Positions 52,406-60,939 of a stretch of 64,000 nucleotides of DNA are shown here, in pieces. The stretch comes from Chelativorans sp. AA-79. Lineage in GTDB: Bacteria; Pseudomonadota; Alphaproteobacteria; Rhizobiales; Rhizobiaceae. Positions within the stretch are counted from its first letter, which is position 1. Each line of letters starts with the position of its first letter. Both the position numbers and the translations under genes were made by a program. The stretch lies in assembly GCF_029457495.1 (NCBI RefSeq), contig NZ_CP120361.1:1566001-1630000 (forward strand). Reading direction: 5' to 3'. The notes beneath the pieces were generated by a model. It worked only from the letters and a program-made list of their open reading frames with translations. It searched no databases and was not told the origin of the DNA.

Positions 52406-55150
52406 TCAGAACGCGACCTTGTAGCCGATCTTTCCCGCGATCGTGGTGCTGTCGCTGGATGCTTTTCCGCGAAATTCGGCGCTCATCGTGGACTTGGGCG
52501 AGGTCTTCAGGTTGAGCCCCGCCGAAAGGCTGAGCGAGACATCCGAATCGTCGAAATCGAATTCGCTTCCTTCGAAGCTTCCGGTGTTGCGGTAGCCGAA
52601 ACGCACCTGCATTTCGCCGCGCGCATAGGGGCTCAGGATCCAGCCGTTCTCCAGCCGGTGCTCGGAATAGATGCCGGGTTCGAACTTCAGCGCGCCGAAG
52701 GAGACCCGCGACTTGCCGAAATCATAGCCGGCGCTGTCGGTGAAACCGTCGCCGGTGAAGGTGACGCCGACGATTCCGCCGCGCAGGTCGAAACGAACCC
52801 GGTCGGACAAGGGATAGATGCGGCCCAGCGAAGCCGTCATCGCGAAGCCCGTGGTGTCGTAGCTGCCGGCCGAGCCCAGGAGGTCGTTGACGATGTCCGT
52901 CTCGCCGATGAAGGTCGTGGCCGAAACGAGCGTATAGGTGAAGCCCTTGCGGAAGAGGCCGTAGAGGCCGAACATCCCGCTCTCGTTCTCGGCGCTTCCG
53001 AGGCTCGTGAAGCTCATGAACGGGTCGAGCGACACGTCGGTCGAGGTGTAACCGCCGAAGAAGCCGATGTTCAGGCCGTAGCGGTCCTCGAAGCCGAAAT
53101 GCTTGGCCGCGTTCCAGTCGAGGCTGATGGTCGCGGAGAAATCGTCGGCGGTGAAGGAGGGGCCGGCGCCGGAAATCCCGCCGCTCGAGACCTCGAACCC
53201 GTCGTGGCTTACCCGGGCCCACTGGCCGGAGGCGAAGATGCCGAATGTGGGTGAGACCTGCGCCGCGCGTAGGCTTCCCGGAAGTTCGTAGCTCCACTCG
53301 ACTGCGTCGTCCATGACGCTGTCGATGGCGTCGAGCGCGGTCATCACCGGCTGCGCGTCGATTGCTGCCTTCACGGCGCCGAGTGGGCTCAGGTCTCCCG
53401 GCGTCGCAAGCAGGAACAGGCCTCCGGCCGCACCGGGAACGATCTCGTAGTTGAAGAGGGAGGAGAGCGTGTCCGGCACACCCGTTATGGCGAAGCTTCC
53501 CCCGCCGGCGGGCGCCCCGCCCGCCAGGATGGGAATCTGCGTCGTGGCGCCGAAAAAGGGCGTGCCGACCAGGTTCACCTGGATCGTGTTGAGCCCGTTC
53601 ACGGTGAAGACCCCGCCGACCAAGATCTGGTCGCCCAGGGCGGCGCCTTGATCCACATCGATCCCGAGCAGCGCGTTCTGGAGCGTGAGGTCGCCGACCT
53701 GCAGCACGTCGTTCGGGCTGCCGTTGATCATGTTGATCGACGACGAGGTGAGATAGACGTCGGCAAACGGGCTCGTGTGTGAAAGAACCGATACGTCGCT
53801 TGCAAACAACGAGAAATCCGGCTCCTCCTCTTCGGGCACGACGTTCTCTTCGAGCGTGACATTGCCCGTCACATAAAGTGTGGAGCCGTCCGAAAGGTCG
53901 ATCTCGTCGAGAACCTGGGAGCTTGTGAAGCCGAGCGTCGAGTTGCTGACCGAGAGGCTCGAGAAGCCGGAGAAATTCTGGCTGAGGAAGCTGCCGTTCT
54001 GTACCTTCGCCAGATCGGTATCGACGATCGATCCTTCGGCCAGCGTACCGCTGAACAGAACGCCGTCGCGCAGGACGAGCGGCGCGGTGCTCTGTTGGTC
54101 GTCGATGACCAGCGACTGCAGGCCGGTGATGTCGCCGTCGAGCCTGCCGCCATAGAGGAGGACGCTGTCGGCATCTATGTCCCCCTGGACGTGACCCCCG
54201 CTGATCGCCACCTCGTCGAAGCCGAAGCCGCCGGCGATGTCGCCGGCAAGGGTGCCACCGGAGATGTCGATCACGTCGTCACCGCCTTCGCCATCGATCT
54301 CCCCGGCGACCGTGCCGCCGGAGATCCTGAAGTTCTCTGTACCGCCGCCGCCGGAGACCCAGCCGGCAACAAGGCCGCCGGTCATCGTGAAGGTATTGGT
54401 TCCGCCGAGGAATTCCACGGCCGGCTGTTCGCCCTCGGTCGGGCCGATTTGCCCCGTCCCGCTCAAGGTGACCTGGTTCGTGCCCCCCAGGAAGATAAGC
54501 TCTCCCAGTTGCCCGCCCGAAATGTCGACGTTGTCGTTGCCGTCCTCGAACTGGATCTCGCCGAGATAGCCCCCGGTCATCATGAGAGTGTTGTTGTCCG
54601 TGCCGGCCCAAATCTTGTCCCGGATATAAGCTGTTCCGGAAATAAGGAACGCATCGGATCCGTCGGGAGACGGGAAGGTCTCGGGCTCGGGCGATATCCC
54701 ACCGTAGATCGTTCCCCCGCTTGCGACGAAAGTATCGTCGCCGTTGCCCAGGACGATCGTTACGCCGGTATCGGCGGGAACGCCTATCTGGCCGGATCTG
54801 ATCTCGAACCTGTTGTTGCCGTCTCTCAGTTCGATCAGGTAGAGGTCCGGCTCGTGAAGCGTGTCGGACGTGCCGTCTACGACCGGTTGTCCGGATTCCG
54901 AGTTCGCGAACACCTGGCCGCCCGATATGATGACGACGTCATCCCCGTCGCCGTCATACTCGCCGTCGCCGTAGCTGGTGGCGAAACCGGCGGACTCTTC
55001 TCCCGGTCCGCAGGTGACCGTGACGGAGGTTGTCTCGCTGCCGACTATGGTCGGAATCGCCGTGCAGTCCTCCTGCGCGAGGACTTTTGTGGTCGGCAAC
55101 GAGAATGCGAACGCCGCGCACAGTCCGCCGACAACCGCCTTCCACAACAT
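52406..55150 (-). CDS. Type V autotransporter (outer membrane, beta-helix passenger)
   Basis: The 914-residue protein has a signal peptide ending near VLAQEDC, then a long passenger with repeated G-rich beta-helix turns (GGDDVIDISGGTLAGDI; GFDEVAISGGHVQGDI), a linker at about 580-640, and a C-terminal barrel of about 270 residues ending in KIGYKVAF, with the terminal Phe required for outer-membrane insertion. ATG 55150 has GAGAGGGA upstream. No protease or lipase motif is evident. The function is probably surface adhesion or biofilm, but this is inference. The gene is divergent from the caspase-like gene. Confidence 0.9.
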   Translation of the reverse strand: MLWKAVVGGLCAAFAFSLPTTKVLAQEDCTAIPTIVGSETTSVTVTCGPGEESAGFATSYGDGEYDGDGDDVVIISGGQVFANSESGQPVVDGTSDTLHEPDLYLIELRDGNNRFEIRSGQIGVPADTGVTIVLGNGDDTFVASGGTIYGGISPEPETFPSPDGSDAFLISGTAYIRDKIWAGTDNNTLMMTGGYLGEIQFEDGNDNVDISGGQLGELIFLGGTNQVTLSGTGQIGPTEGEQPAVEFLGGTNTFTMTGGLVAGWVSGGGGTENFRISGGTVAGEIDGEGGDDVIDISGGTLAGDIAGGFGFDEVAISGGHVQGDIDADSVLLYGGRLDGDITGLQSLVIDDQQSTAPLVLRDGVLFSGTLAEGSIVDTDLAKVQNGSFLSQNFSGFSSLSVSNSTLGFTSSQVLDEIDLSDGSTLYVTGNVTLEENVVPEEEEPDFSLFASDVSVLSHTSPFADVYLTSSSINMINGSPNDVLQVGDLTLQNALLGIDVDQGAALGDQILVGGVFTVNGLNTIQVNLVGTPFFGATTQIPILAGGAPAGGGSFAITGVPDTLSSLFNYEIVPGAAGGLFLLATPGDLSPLGAVKAAIDAQPVMTALDAIDSVMDDAVEWSYELPGSLRAAQVSPTFGIFASGQWARVSHDGFEVSSGGISGAGPSFTADDFSATISLDWNAAKHFGFEDRYGLNIGFFGGYTSTDVSLDPFMSFTSLGSAENESGMFGLYGLFRKGFTYTLVSATTFIGETDIVNDLLGSAGSYDTTGFAMTASLGRIYPLSDRVRFDLRGGIVGVTFTGDGFTDSAGYDFGKSRVSFGALKFEPGIYSEHRLENGWILSPYARGEMQVRFGYRNTGSFEGSEFDFDDSDVSLSLSAGLNLKTSPKSTMSAEFRGKASSDSTTIAGKIGYKVAF

Positions 55151-55697
55151 GATATCCCTCTCGCCCCTCCAGCGCCTGCGCAACGCAAGTGCAGGAGCGA
55201 GTGTGATTGTTCTTGCCGGGATGATCAAGCGCCCGTTGCTTCACCCCGGCCCTTGAAACCGGGGCGGGCGCGTTCTTCGTCCGGCTTCTAGTCTGCGCTC
55301 TTCGGCGATCGGGCGGCCGGCTCAAGAAAGGCGGAAGAAGAGACATTCGCAATAATGCTTTGATATATCGAGATGAATTACGAGTTGGAGAACCTCTACT
55401 CCCTCTTCTTCCACAACGGAGAAGAATGCGCTCGACGTTCCTTGTATCCCGTGTTGCAGGAAGGACACTCCTTTCCGCTGTTTTTCGGGGCCACGGGAAA
55501 AACGGACGGACTCCCCCCGAAGGCTCAAGTATTCGCATTGAAACGACGCGTTTTTGGATCCGCAGTCTGCCTCCTGCTCTATCCCTCGGCGCCGTTTTGA
55601 TGTAATCATTTCTTCGGGAACGTCCCGCTGAGAGCGGGCAGCACTTACATGTCTCGGCCGGTCGGATTCGAGATGACCAGGGAGAAGGCGCCGCCGA
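55151..55697. other. Divergent promoter region, autotransporter/caspase-like genes
   Basis: About 550 bases without a credible gene. A 6-base hairpin (CCCCGG/CCGGGG) lies at 55244-55264, about 95 bases before the autotransporter start. No FNR/FixK-type box is seen. Confidence 0.55.
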
Positions 55698-57134
55698 ATG
55701 AAACGGTGCAGCTACCTCACGCATCTGCTTTTCGCTTTTTTCGCCTTTGCGGCGGCGCAGGCATGGGCGGCCGCCGAGACCGATCCCGCCGCGACCGAGC
55801 GCAAGCGGCTCGCGATCGTGCTCGGCAACTCGACTTATGACAGCGAGCGCTACGAGGACCTGGCGAACGCCGCCAACGACGCGCGGAAACTGTCCGAGAG
55901 TCTGACGCGGCTTAATTTCGATGTGCTTACCGGGACGGATCTGAAGGGTGAGGAACTCGAGAACCTCATCGAGGAGGCGGAGGCAAAGCTCGCCGACTAC
56001 GGCGCCGTCGTCGTCTTCTATGCCGGCCACGGCGTGCAGTTCAAGGGCGAGAACTACCTCCTGCCCGTCGACACGCCCGATCCCGATAGCGTGGAGAGCC
56101 TGACTTCGCGCGCCGCCAAGCTCAACGATATCATCACCCGCCTTTCCAGCCGGGACCGGCAGACCTTCATCTTCCTCGACGCCTGCCGCAACAACCCGCT
56201 CGGCGAGGGCGCGGGCGACGGTCTGGCTCAGGTGGAGGTGGGCGAGAACACCTTCATCGCCTTCGCCACCCAGCCGGGCAACGTCACGGTGGACGGCGCG
56301 GGCGAGAACAGTCCCTTCACGACGGCGCTGCTCAAGAATATCGAGATTCCGGGCTTGAGCATCTCTGACATGATGATCCGCGTGCGCAACGAGACTGAGG
56401 CACTGACGGTCGGACGGCAGGTGCCGTGGGACCAGTCCAACCTGCGCGAACAGTTCTATTTCACCGAGCAGCAGGTGCTCGATTCCGCCTCCCTCAGCGC
56501 CAGCCTTTCGAAGATACTGTCGAACCCCAGCATGAAGGAGAAGCTCCTGACGCAGCTCGCCTCGAGCGACCTGCAGACCGCCGTGCTCGTCCTCGGCGAG
56601 CAGCTTCGTTCGGTGGAGGTGGACACGCCCGGGCAGCAAGCGATCGGAGGGCAGCAGGTGGCGAGCCTGGCGCCTGCGCTGGCGATCGAGGATGCGCAGA
56701 AGAGCGTCGTCTCCGGTCTCGAGACCTTGATCGTCGGCAGCACCTCCGGGGACGACGAGGCCAAGCATATCGATCTTGTGAAGAGCGTGCAGACGGAACT
56801 GCGCCGCGTCGGCTGCTACCGCATGACGGTCGACGGCGACTGGGGCAAGGGCTCGGTGCGAGCGCTCAAGGACTATTACCGCTTCACCGACCAGGCGGAA
56901 TCGACGCTGGAGCCCAATGTGGATCTGCTCGGAGAGCTGTTCCTGCGCTCCGGCCGCGTCTGCAAGCAGCCAGTGAAGGTCAAGCCCGCGGTCACCGCCC
57001 GCGCCGCACCCGAAAACCAGCCCGCCCGCCGGGCGCGCGGCGGCGGTGGCGGCGGCACGGCCCAGAGGGCGCCCGCGCCGGCCGCACCCCCGCCGGACAT
57101 CAGCTCCGGTATCGGCATTGGCGGCGTGTTCTGA
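55698..57134 (+). CDS. Caspase-like (peptidase C14) protein with signal peptide
   Basis: The 478-residue protein has a signal peptide (LLFAFFAFAAAQAWA) and a caspase-type domain at about residues 37-260. The catalytic His is in VVFYAGHGVQF, the Cys in IFLDACRNNPLG. The C-terminal region (about 355-425) reads RRVGCYRMTVDGDWGKGSVRALKDYY, which resembles a peptidoglycan-binding-1 repeat, then a Gly/Pro/Ala-rich tail. Such proteins are secreted or periplasmic. It stands beside PAAR and tss genes, so a link to the secretion system is possible but unproven. Confidence 0.92.
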   Translation: MKRCSYLTHLLFAFFAFAAAQAWAAAETDPAATERKRLAIVLGNSTYDSERYEDLANAANDARKLSESLTRLNFDVLTGTDLKGEELENLIEEAEAKLADYGAVVVFYAGHGVQFKGENYLLPVDTPDPDSVESLTSRAAKLNDIITRLSSRDRQTFIFLDACRNNPLGEGAGDGLAQVEVGENTFIAFATQPGNVTVDGAGENSPFTTALLKNIEIPGLSISDMMIRVRNETEALTVGRQVPWDQSNLREQFYFTEQQVLDSASLSASLSKILSNPSMKEKLLTQLASSDLQTAVLVLGEQLRSVEVDTPGQQAIGGQQVASLAPALAIEDAQKSVVSGLETLIVGSTSGDDEAKHIDLVKSVQTELRRVGCYRMTVDGDWGKGSVRALKDYYRFTDQAESTLEPNVDLLGELFLRSGRVCKQPVKVKPAVTARAAPENQPARRARGGGGGGTAQRAPAPAAPPPDISSGIGIGGVF

Positions 57135-57180
57135 CAAAGAGCGAACGGTCGGCACCCGGCGGCACGCCCAACCCTTTCGC

Positions 57181-57690
57181 TCACCCGCCGATGACGACCG
57201 TGATCTCACCGAGCATGATCTTGTCCGGCGGGCCGAAGGCTTCGAGCACCGTATCGCCCACGCGGCAGGCCGGCAGGCCGTTGACGAGCACCGTCTGCGA
57301 CCCGTCGATGACGACGCCCGGCCCATGCGGCGGGGGGAGAGGGACTGGAGACATGTGGACGCAGGTGTGGATGTCGGCACCCGCCGACATGCTCATGACC
57401 ATGGAGCTCATCGCCGCGGCTTCCGCTGCCTTGCCGGTTTCCTCGGCCGCCTTCGCGGCGGGTGCGCCAGGTGTTCCCGCCGCCGCCAGCGTCGCCGCCT
57501 GATAGGCGGCCACGCGTGCATCCGACGCGGTCTTTGCCGCCTGCAGCGAGGCGGCGGCCGCCGCCGGGATTCCGCGCCAGGCAGGCAGCTTGCCGATGAA
57601 TACGGTCGGGCTTCCGGGCCCTGGCGCGAGCTTGCCCGGGGTTATGTGTAGAACCTGATCGGTAAGCCGCGCTGCCGGGCCCTTCGGCAT
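57181..57690 (-). CDS. PAAR-domain protein (T6SS spike tip)
   Basis: The 169-residue protein starts PKGPAARLTDQVLH and has the PAAR core in two halves: SPTVFIGKLPAWRG near residue 30 and SQTVLVNGLPACRVGDTVLE near 133. An Ala-rich insertion lies between them (residues about 42-95). PAAR proteins cap the VgrG spike and can carry toxins; this one has no toxin domain. ATG 57690 has GAGGG. It is divergent from tssK and convergent with the caspase-like gene. Confidence 0.87.
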   Translation of the reverse strand: MPKGPAARLTDQVLHITPGKLAPGPGSPTVFIGKLPAWRGIPAAAAASLQAAKTASDARVAAYQAATLAAAGTPGAPAAKAAEETGKAAEAAAMSSMVMSMSAGADIHTCVHMSPVPLPPPHGPGVVIDGSQTVLVNGLPACRVGDTVLEAFGPPDKIMLGEITVVIGG

Positions 57691-57973
57691 CAGACCGCCC
57701 TCGGATGGAACTTTCCGCCATCTTACGGCGCAGGCCGGCGCGAGGCAACGGATGATGGCGCGAGGGGCGATGCTGAATAAGTCGGATCGAACGGGCGCCT
57801 GTTCTTGGAGGCGGGCCCGCTTTCCTTCGCTCTCCGGCCGGATCGCAAGGCGCCCGAAATATAGGGATGTGAAGTTCAGGCGGGTTTCATTTGGAAATGC
57901 TTGCACTTCAATCCTTCCCGATGGCAAGATGCCGGTGCGAAATGGCGGCTATCGCCGGGGGAGGCCTGCCGGA

Positions 57974-59305
57974 ATGTCTTGGTACAGCAAGGTCGCATGG
58001 TCGGAGGGGCTTTTCCTCCGGCAGCATCACCTGCAGCAGAACGACCGCTATTTCGAGCATTTGCTGGAAAGCCGTGTCCGGCAGATCAGCCCCTATCCCT
58101 GGGGGTTCGCGCAGATCGAGATCGACCGCGACCTCGCCCAGCAGAACAAGTTCGCGCTCCGGCGGGCGAGTGGCGTGTTCCAGGACGGGACGCCCTTCGA
58201 TATGCCCGGCACGAACCCGCTGCCCGAGCCGCTGGAGGTCCCGGAAGGCTCCGACAAGCAGATCGTCTGGCTCACCATGCCGGCGGCCACGGTGAACGGT
58301 CAGGAGATCGACATGCCGGAGGCCGAAAGCGGCAGCCGCTATGTGCGGGATCTCGAAACGGTGGTAGACTCCGCGTCCACAATGTTCGTGGAGCAGGAGA
58401 TCGAGGTTGCGCATCCCCGCCTCGCCTTCGAGGTGCGGAAAACGCTGAAGCCTGGCTTCCATTGCCTGAAGCTCGCACGCATCCTGGAAGTCCGCGACAA
58501 GACGATCGTCTTCGACGAGACTTTCGCTCCGCCGGTGCTCGTCACCCAGGGGCACCCGGTCGTCGCCGGCTGGGTGGATCGCGTCATCGGCTGGATGGAC
58601 ACCAAGCTCGGCACGCTCGCCCGCTATGCCGCCGATCCGAGTTCGGGCGGGGGCTTGCAGACCTTCGACTACTTCATGCTGCAGATGCTCAACCGCGAGA
58701 TCAACGTGCTGAAACACATGCGCGGCTCGAAATACGTGCATCCGGTGGAGATGTATCAGGAACTGCTGCGCATCGCGGGTGAGCTCTGGACCTTCTCGCC
58801 GAAAAGGCTGGCGCCCGAATACGGCGAATACGATCACGATGCGCTCGACACGCTGTTCGAGCCGGTCCTTTCGGATATCCAGCGTCTGCTCAGCCTCGAC
58901 GTCGGCCGCGCCGTCCGTCTCAATCTGATCGAGCGCGCGCCCAACGCCTATATCGCCGCGGTCAACGACCGCTCGCTGTTCCGCAACGCCACCTTCATCA
59001 TCGAGGTGGCGGCAAGGAACCCGCTCACGCAGATCCAGCAGCAATTTCCCGCGCTCTGCAAAGTCGGGCCCAACACGCGCATGAACGAGATCGTGCAGGC
59101 GCACCTGCCGGGCATCGAAGTGGTGCACATGCCCACGCCCCCCCGTCAGATCCGCACCGTCTCCGACCACGTCTATTTCTATCTCGACAAGTCCTCGCCG
59201 CTCTGGCCCGAGTTCAGCACCGCGAGCGGCATCGGCTTGCATTTCGCGGGCGATTGGCCCGAACTCCAGCTCGACCTCTGGGCGATCATGGAAGAACGGA
59301 GATGA
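57974..59305 (+). CDS. tssK: T6SS baseplate protein TssK
   Basis: The 443-residue protein begins with KVAWSEGLFLRQHHLQQNDR, the typical TssK start, and continues with the family pattern (MLNREINVLKHM, then ERAPNAYIAAVN). TssK links the baseplate to the TssL-TssM membrane complex. ATG 57974 follows a GGCCTGCCGGA-like site. TssL starts inside its stop codon (ATGA). Confidence 0.95.
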   Translation: MSWYSKVAWSEGLFLRQHHLQQNDRYFEHLLESRVRQISPYPWGFAQIEIDRDLAQQNKFALRRASGVFQDGTPFDMPGTNPLPEPLEVPEGSDKQIVWLTMPAATVNGQEIDMPEAESGSRYVRDLETVVDSASTMFVEQEIEVAHPRLAFEVRKTLKPGFHCLKLARILEVRDKTIVFDETFAPPVLVTQGHPVVAGWVDRVIGWMDTKLGTLARYAADPSSGGGLQTFDYFMLQMLNREINVLKHMRGSKYVHPVEMYQELLRIAGELWTFSPKRLAPEYGEYDHDALDTLFEPVLSDIQRLLSLDVGRAVRLNLIERAPNAYIAAVNDRSLFRNATFIIEVAARNPLTQIQQQFPALCKVGPNTRMNEIVQAHLPGIEVVHMPTPPRQIRTVSDHVYFYLDKSSPLWPEFSTASGIGLHFAGDWPELQLDLWAIMEERR

Positions 59306-60939
59306 ACTCGAAGAATGATCCGTTCGGCTCAGGCGGGAAAACCGTCATAAGGCCCAATCCGGGCGGCGCTCCGCCGAAACCCGATCCGATTCGGCCGGCG
59401 CCCATGCCCGGCCCGCTCGAAACGCCGCCTGCGGCCGCACCTTCGCCGCCGCCCTCGCACACGGTCTTTTCGCCCCAGCCGCCGCAGCAGCCGGCACCCG
59501 CCTGGCCGCCTCAGGCTCCGGCATGGTCTCCGTCGCAAACGCCGGCCTGGCCGCCGCCGGGCGGAACGGGGCAGGGAATGCCGGCCGCTGACGACTGGAT
59601 GAAGCCGGCCGCCGGACAGTCCTTCTTTCCGGGTGCGCAACCGCCGCCGGCCCAGGCTGCCGTCGAAAAAATCCCGCTCGACGTGGCGCTCAATGCGCGT
59701 GACGGCGCGGGCTACGCCGCCGCAAATCCCATCCTCGCTGCCGCCGCGCCGCTCCTCATCCTTCTCGGCCGTCTCCGCCTGATGATCGTCGACATGCAGG
59801 CCGTGCCGCTGATGAACCATGTCGCGAACGAGATTCGCGAGTTCGAAAGGAAGGTGCTCGAAGCGGGCGTTCCGCGTGAGGACGCGATGGTTGCCAAATA
59901 TGCACTCTGCGGCACGGCCGACGACATCGTGCAGAACCTGCCGGGTGCGGACCGGCAGATCTGGCTGCAATACAGCATGCTCGCCCAGTTCTTCCAGGTG
60001 CGCACTTCGGGTGTCGGCTTCTTCGAGGAACTGAACAAGATCCTCGCCAATCCCGCGCCGCGCTACAATCTGCTCGAATTCATGCATGCCTGCCTTTCGC
60101 TGGGGTTCGAAGGGCGGTATCGCGGTGTTGCGGGTGGCGACCGCGACCTGCAGCGCGTCCGCCGCGAGGTCTACGAGACGCTCAGGCATGTGAAGGCGCG
60201 CAGCGACGAGGATATCTCGCCGCGCTGGCGCGGCATGGCGAAGTCTATGGCCAACATGGCGACGCAGATCCCGGTCTGGGCCGTCGCCAGCTTCGCGGGT
60301 GCGGCGCTCGTCGGCGTCTACTTCCTTCTGCGGCTGATCATCAGCAATGACGGTGAGGCGCTTGCTGGCAAGCTCTTGGCGCTCAACCCGTCCGAACCCA
60401 TCACCATCGAACGGGCCGCGGTGGTGGCGCCGTTCGAAGGGCCGGATTTTAGCGACACCACGCAGCTTGAACGTATCCGGGGCGTGCTCGCGGATGAGAT
60501 CGCCGGCGGCTCGATGGCGGTCGAGAAAAAGGGCGAATTCATCGTCGTGGAAATCAACAACCTCCTGCTCTTCGATTCCGGCAAGGCGGACGTGAAGCCG
60601 GAATTCGAGGCCGTAGCCGAACGCATCGCCGCCGCGCTCGATCCCGAGCCGGGGCCGATCAACATCATCGGGCACACGGACAGCGTGAAGCTGCGCAGGA
60701 CCAGTGCCTTCAAGTCGAATTACGAGCTTTCGCTCGCCCGCGCCAGGTCGGTCGAGAAGATGCTGGCTCCGAAGATCACGGAGCCCGCCCGCATCACGGT
60801 GGAGGGCAAGGGCGAGGACGAGCCGATCGCCGACAACGGCACTGCGGAAGGCCGCGCCAGGAACCGCCGCGTCGATGTCATGATCCCCGCGGAGGAGACG
60901 TTGACTGCGGGACAGCCGATCATCGTGAGACCACAATGA
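59302..60939 (+). CDS. tssL: T6SS membrane protein TssL with OmpA-like C-terminus
   Basis: The 545-residue protein has a Pro-rich N-terminus (residues 1-125), an IcmH/DotU domain (about 130-320), a single membrane helix near 327-345 (VWAVASFAGAALVGVYFLL), and a C-terminal OmpA-like domain with NIIGHTDSVKLRRT and peptidoglycan contacts. This is the extended TssL type. ATG 59302 overlaps the tssK stop, and tssM overlaps its own stop by four bases. Confidence 0.95.
   Translation: MNSKNDPFGSGGKTVIRPNPGGAPPKPDPIRPAPMPGPLETPPAAAPSPPPSHTVFSPQPPQQPAPAWPPQAPAWSPSQTPAWPPPGGTGQGMPAADDWMKPAAGQSFFPGAQPPPAQAAVEKIPLDVALNARDGAGYAAANPILAAAAPLLILLGRLRLMIVDMQAVPLMNHVANEIREFERKVLEAGVPREDAMVAKYALCGTADDIVQNLPGADRQIWLQYSMLAQFFQVRTSGVGFFEELNKILANPAPRYNLLEFMHACLSLGFEGRYRGVAGGDRDLQRVRREVYETLRHVKARSDEDISPRWRGMAKSMANMATQIPVWAVASFAGAALVGVYFLLRLIISNDGEALAGKLLALNPSEPITIERAAVVAPFEGPDFSDTTQLERIRGVLADEIAGGSMAVEKKGEFIVVEINNLLLFDSGKADVKPEFEAVAERIAAALDPEPGPINIIGHTDSVKLRRTSAFKSNYELSLARARSVEKMLAPKITEPARITVEGKGEDEPIADNGTAEGRARNRRVDVMIPAEETLTAGQPIIVRPQ

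Noticed and set aside
57139..57182. GAGCGAA/TTCGCTC inverted repeat between the caspase-like and PAAR genes
   Set aside because: Only 7 bases with a loop of 30 and no T run; it also includes the PAAR stop codon.
54954..57380. Minus-strand open frame of 808 codons across the caspase-like gene
   Set aside because: It covers the signal peptide, catalytic His and Cys of the plus-strand gene and runs across two intergenic regions with shifting composition. No family pattern was seen.
57908..59242. Minus-strand open frame of 444 codons opposite tssK
   Set aside because: tssK is conserved and shares overlaps with tssL; the opposite frame is Arg/His-rich noise.
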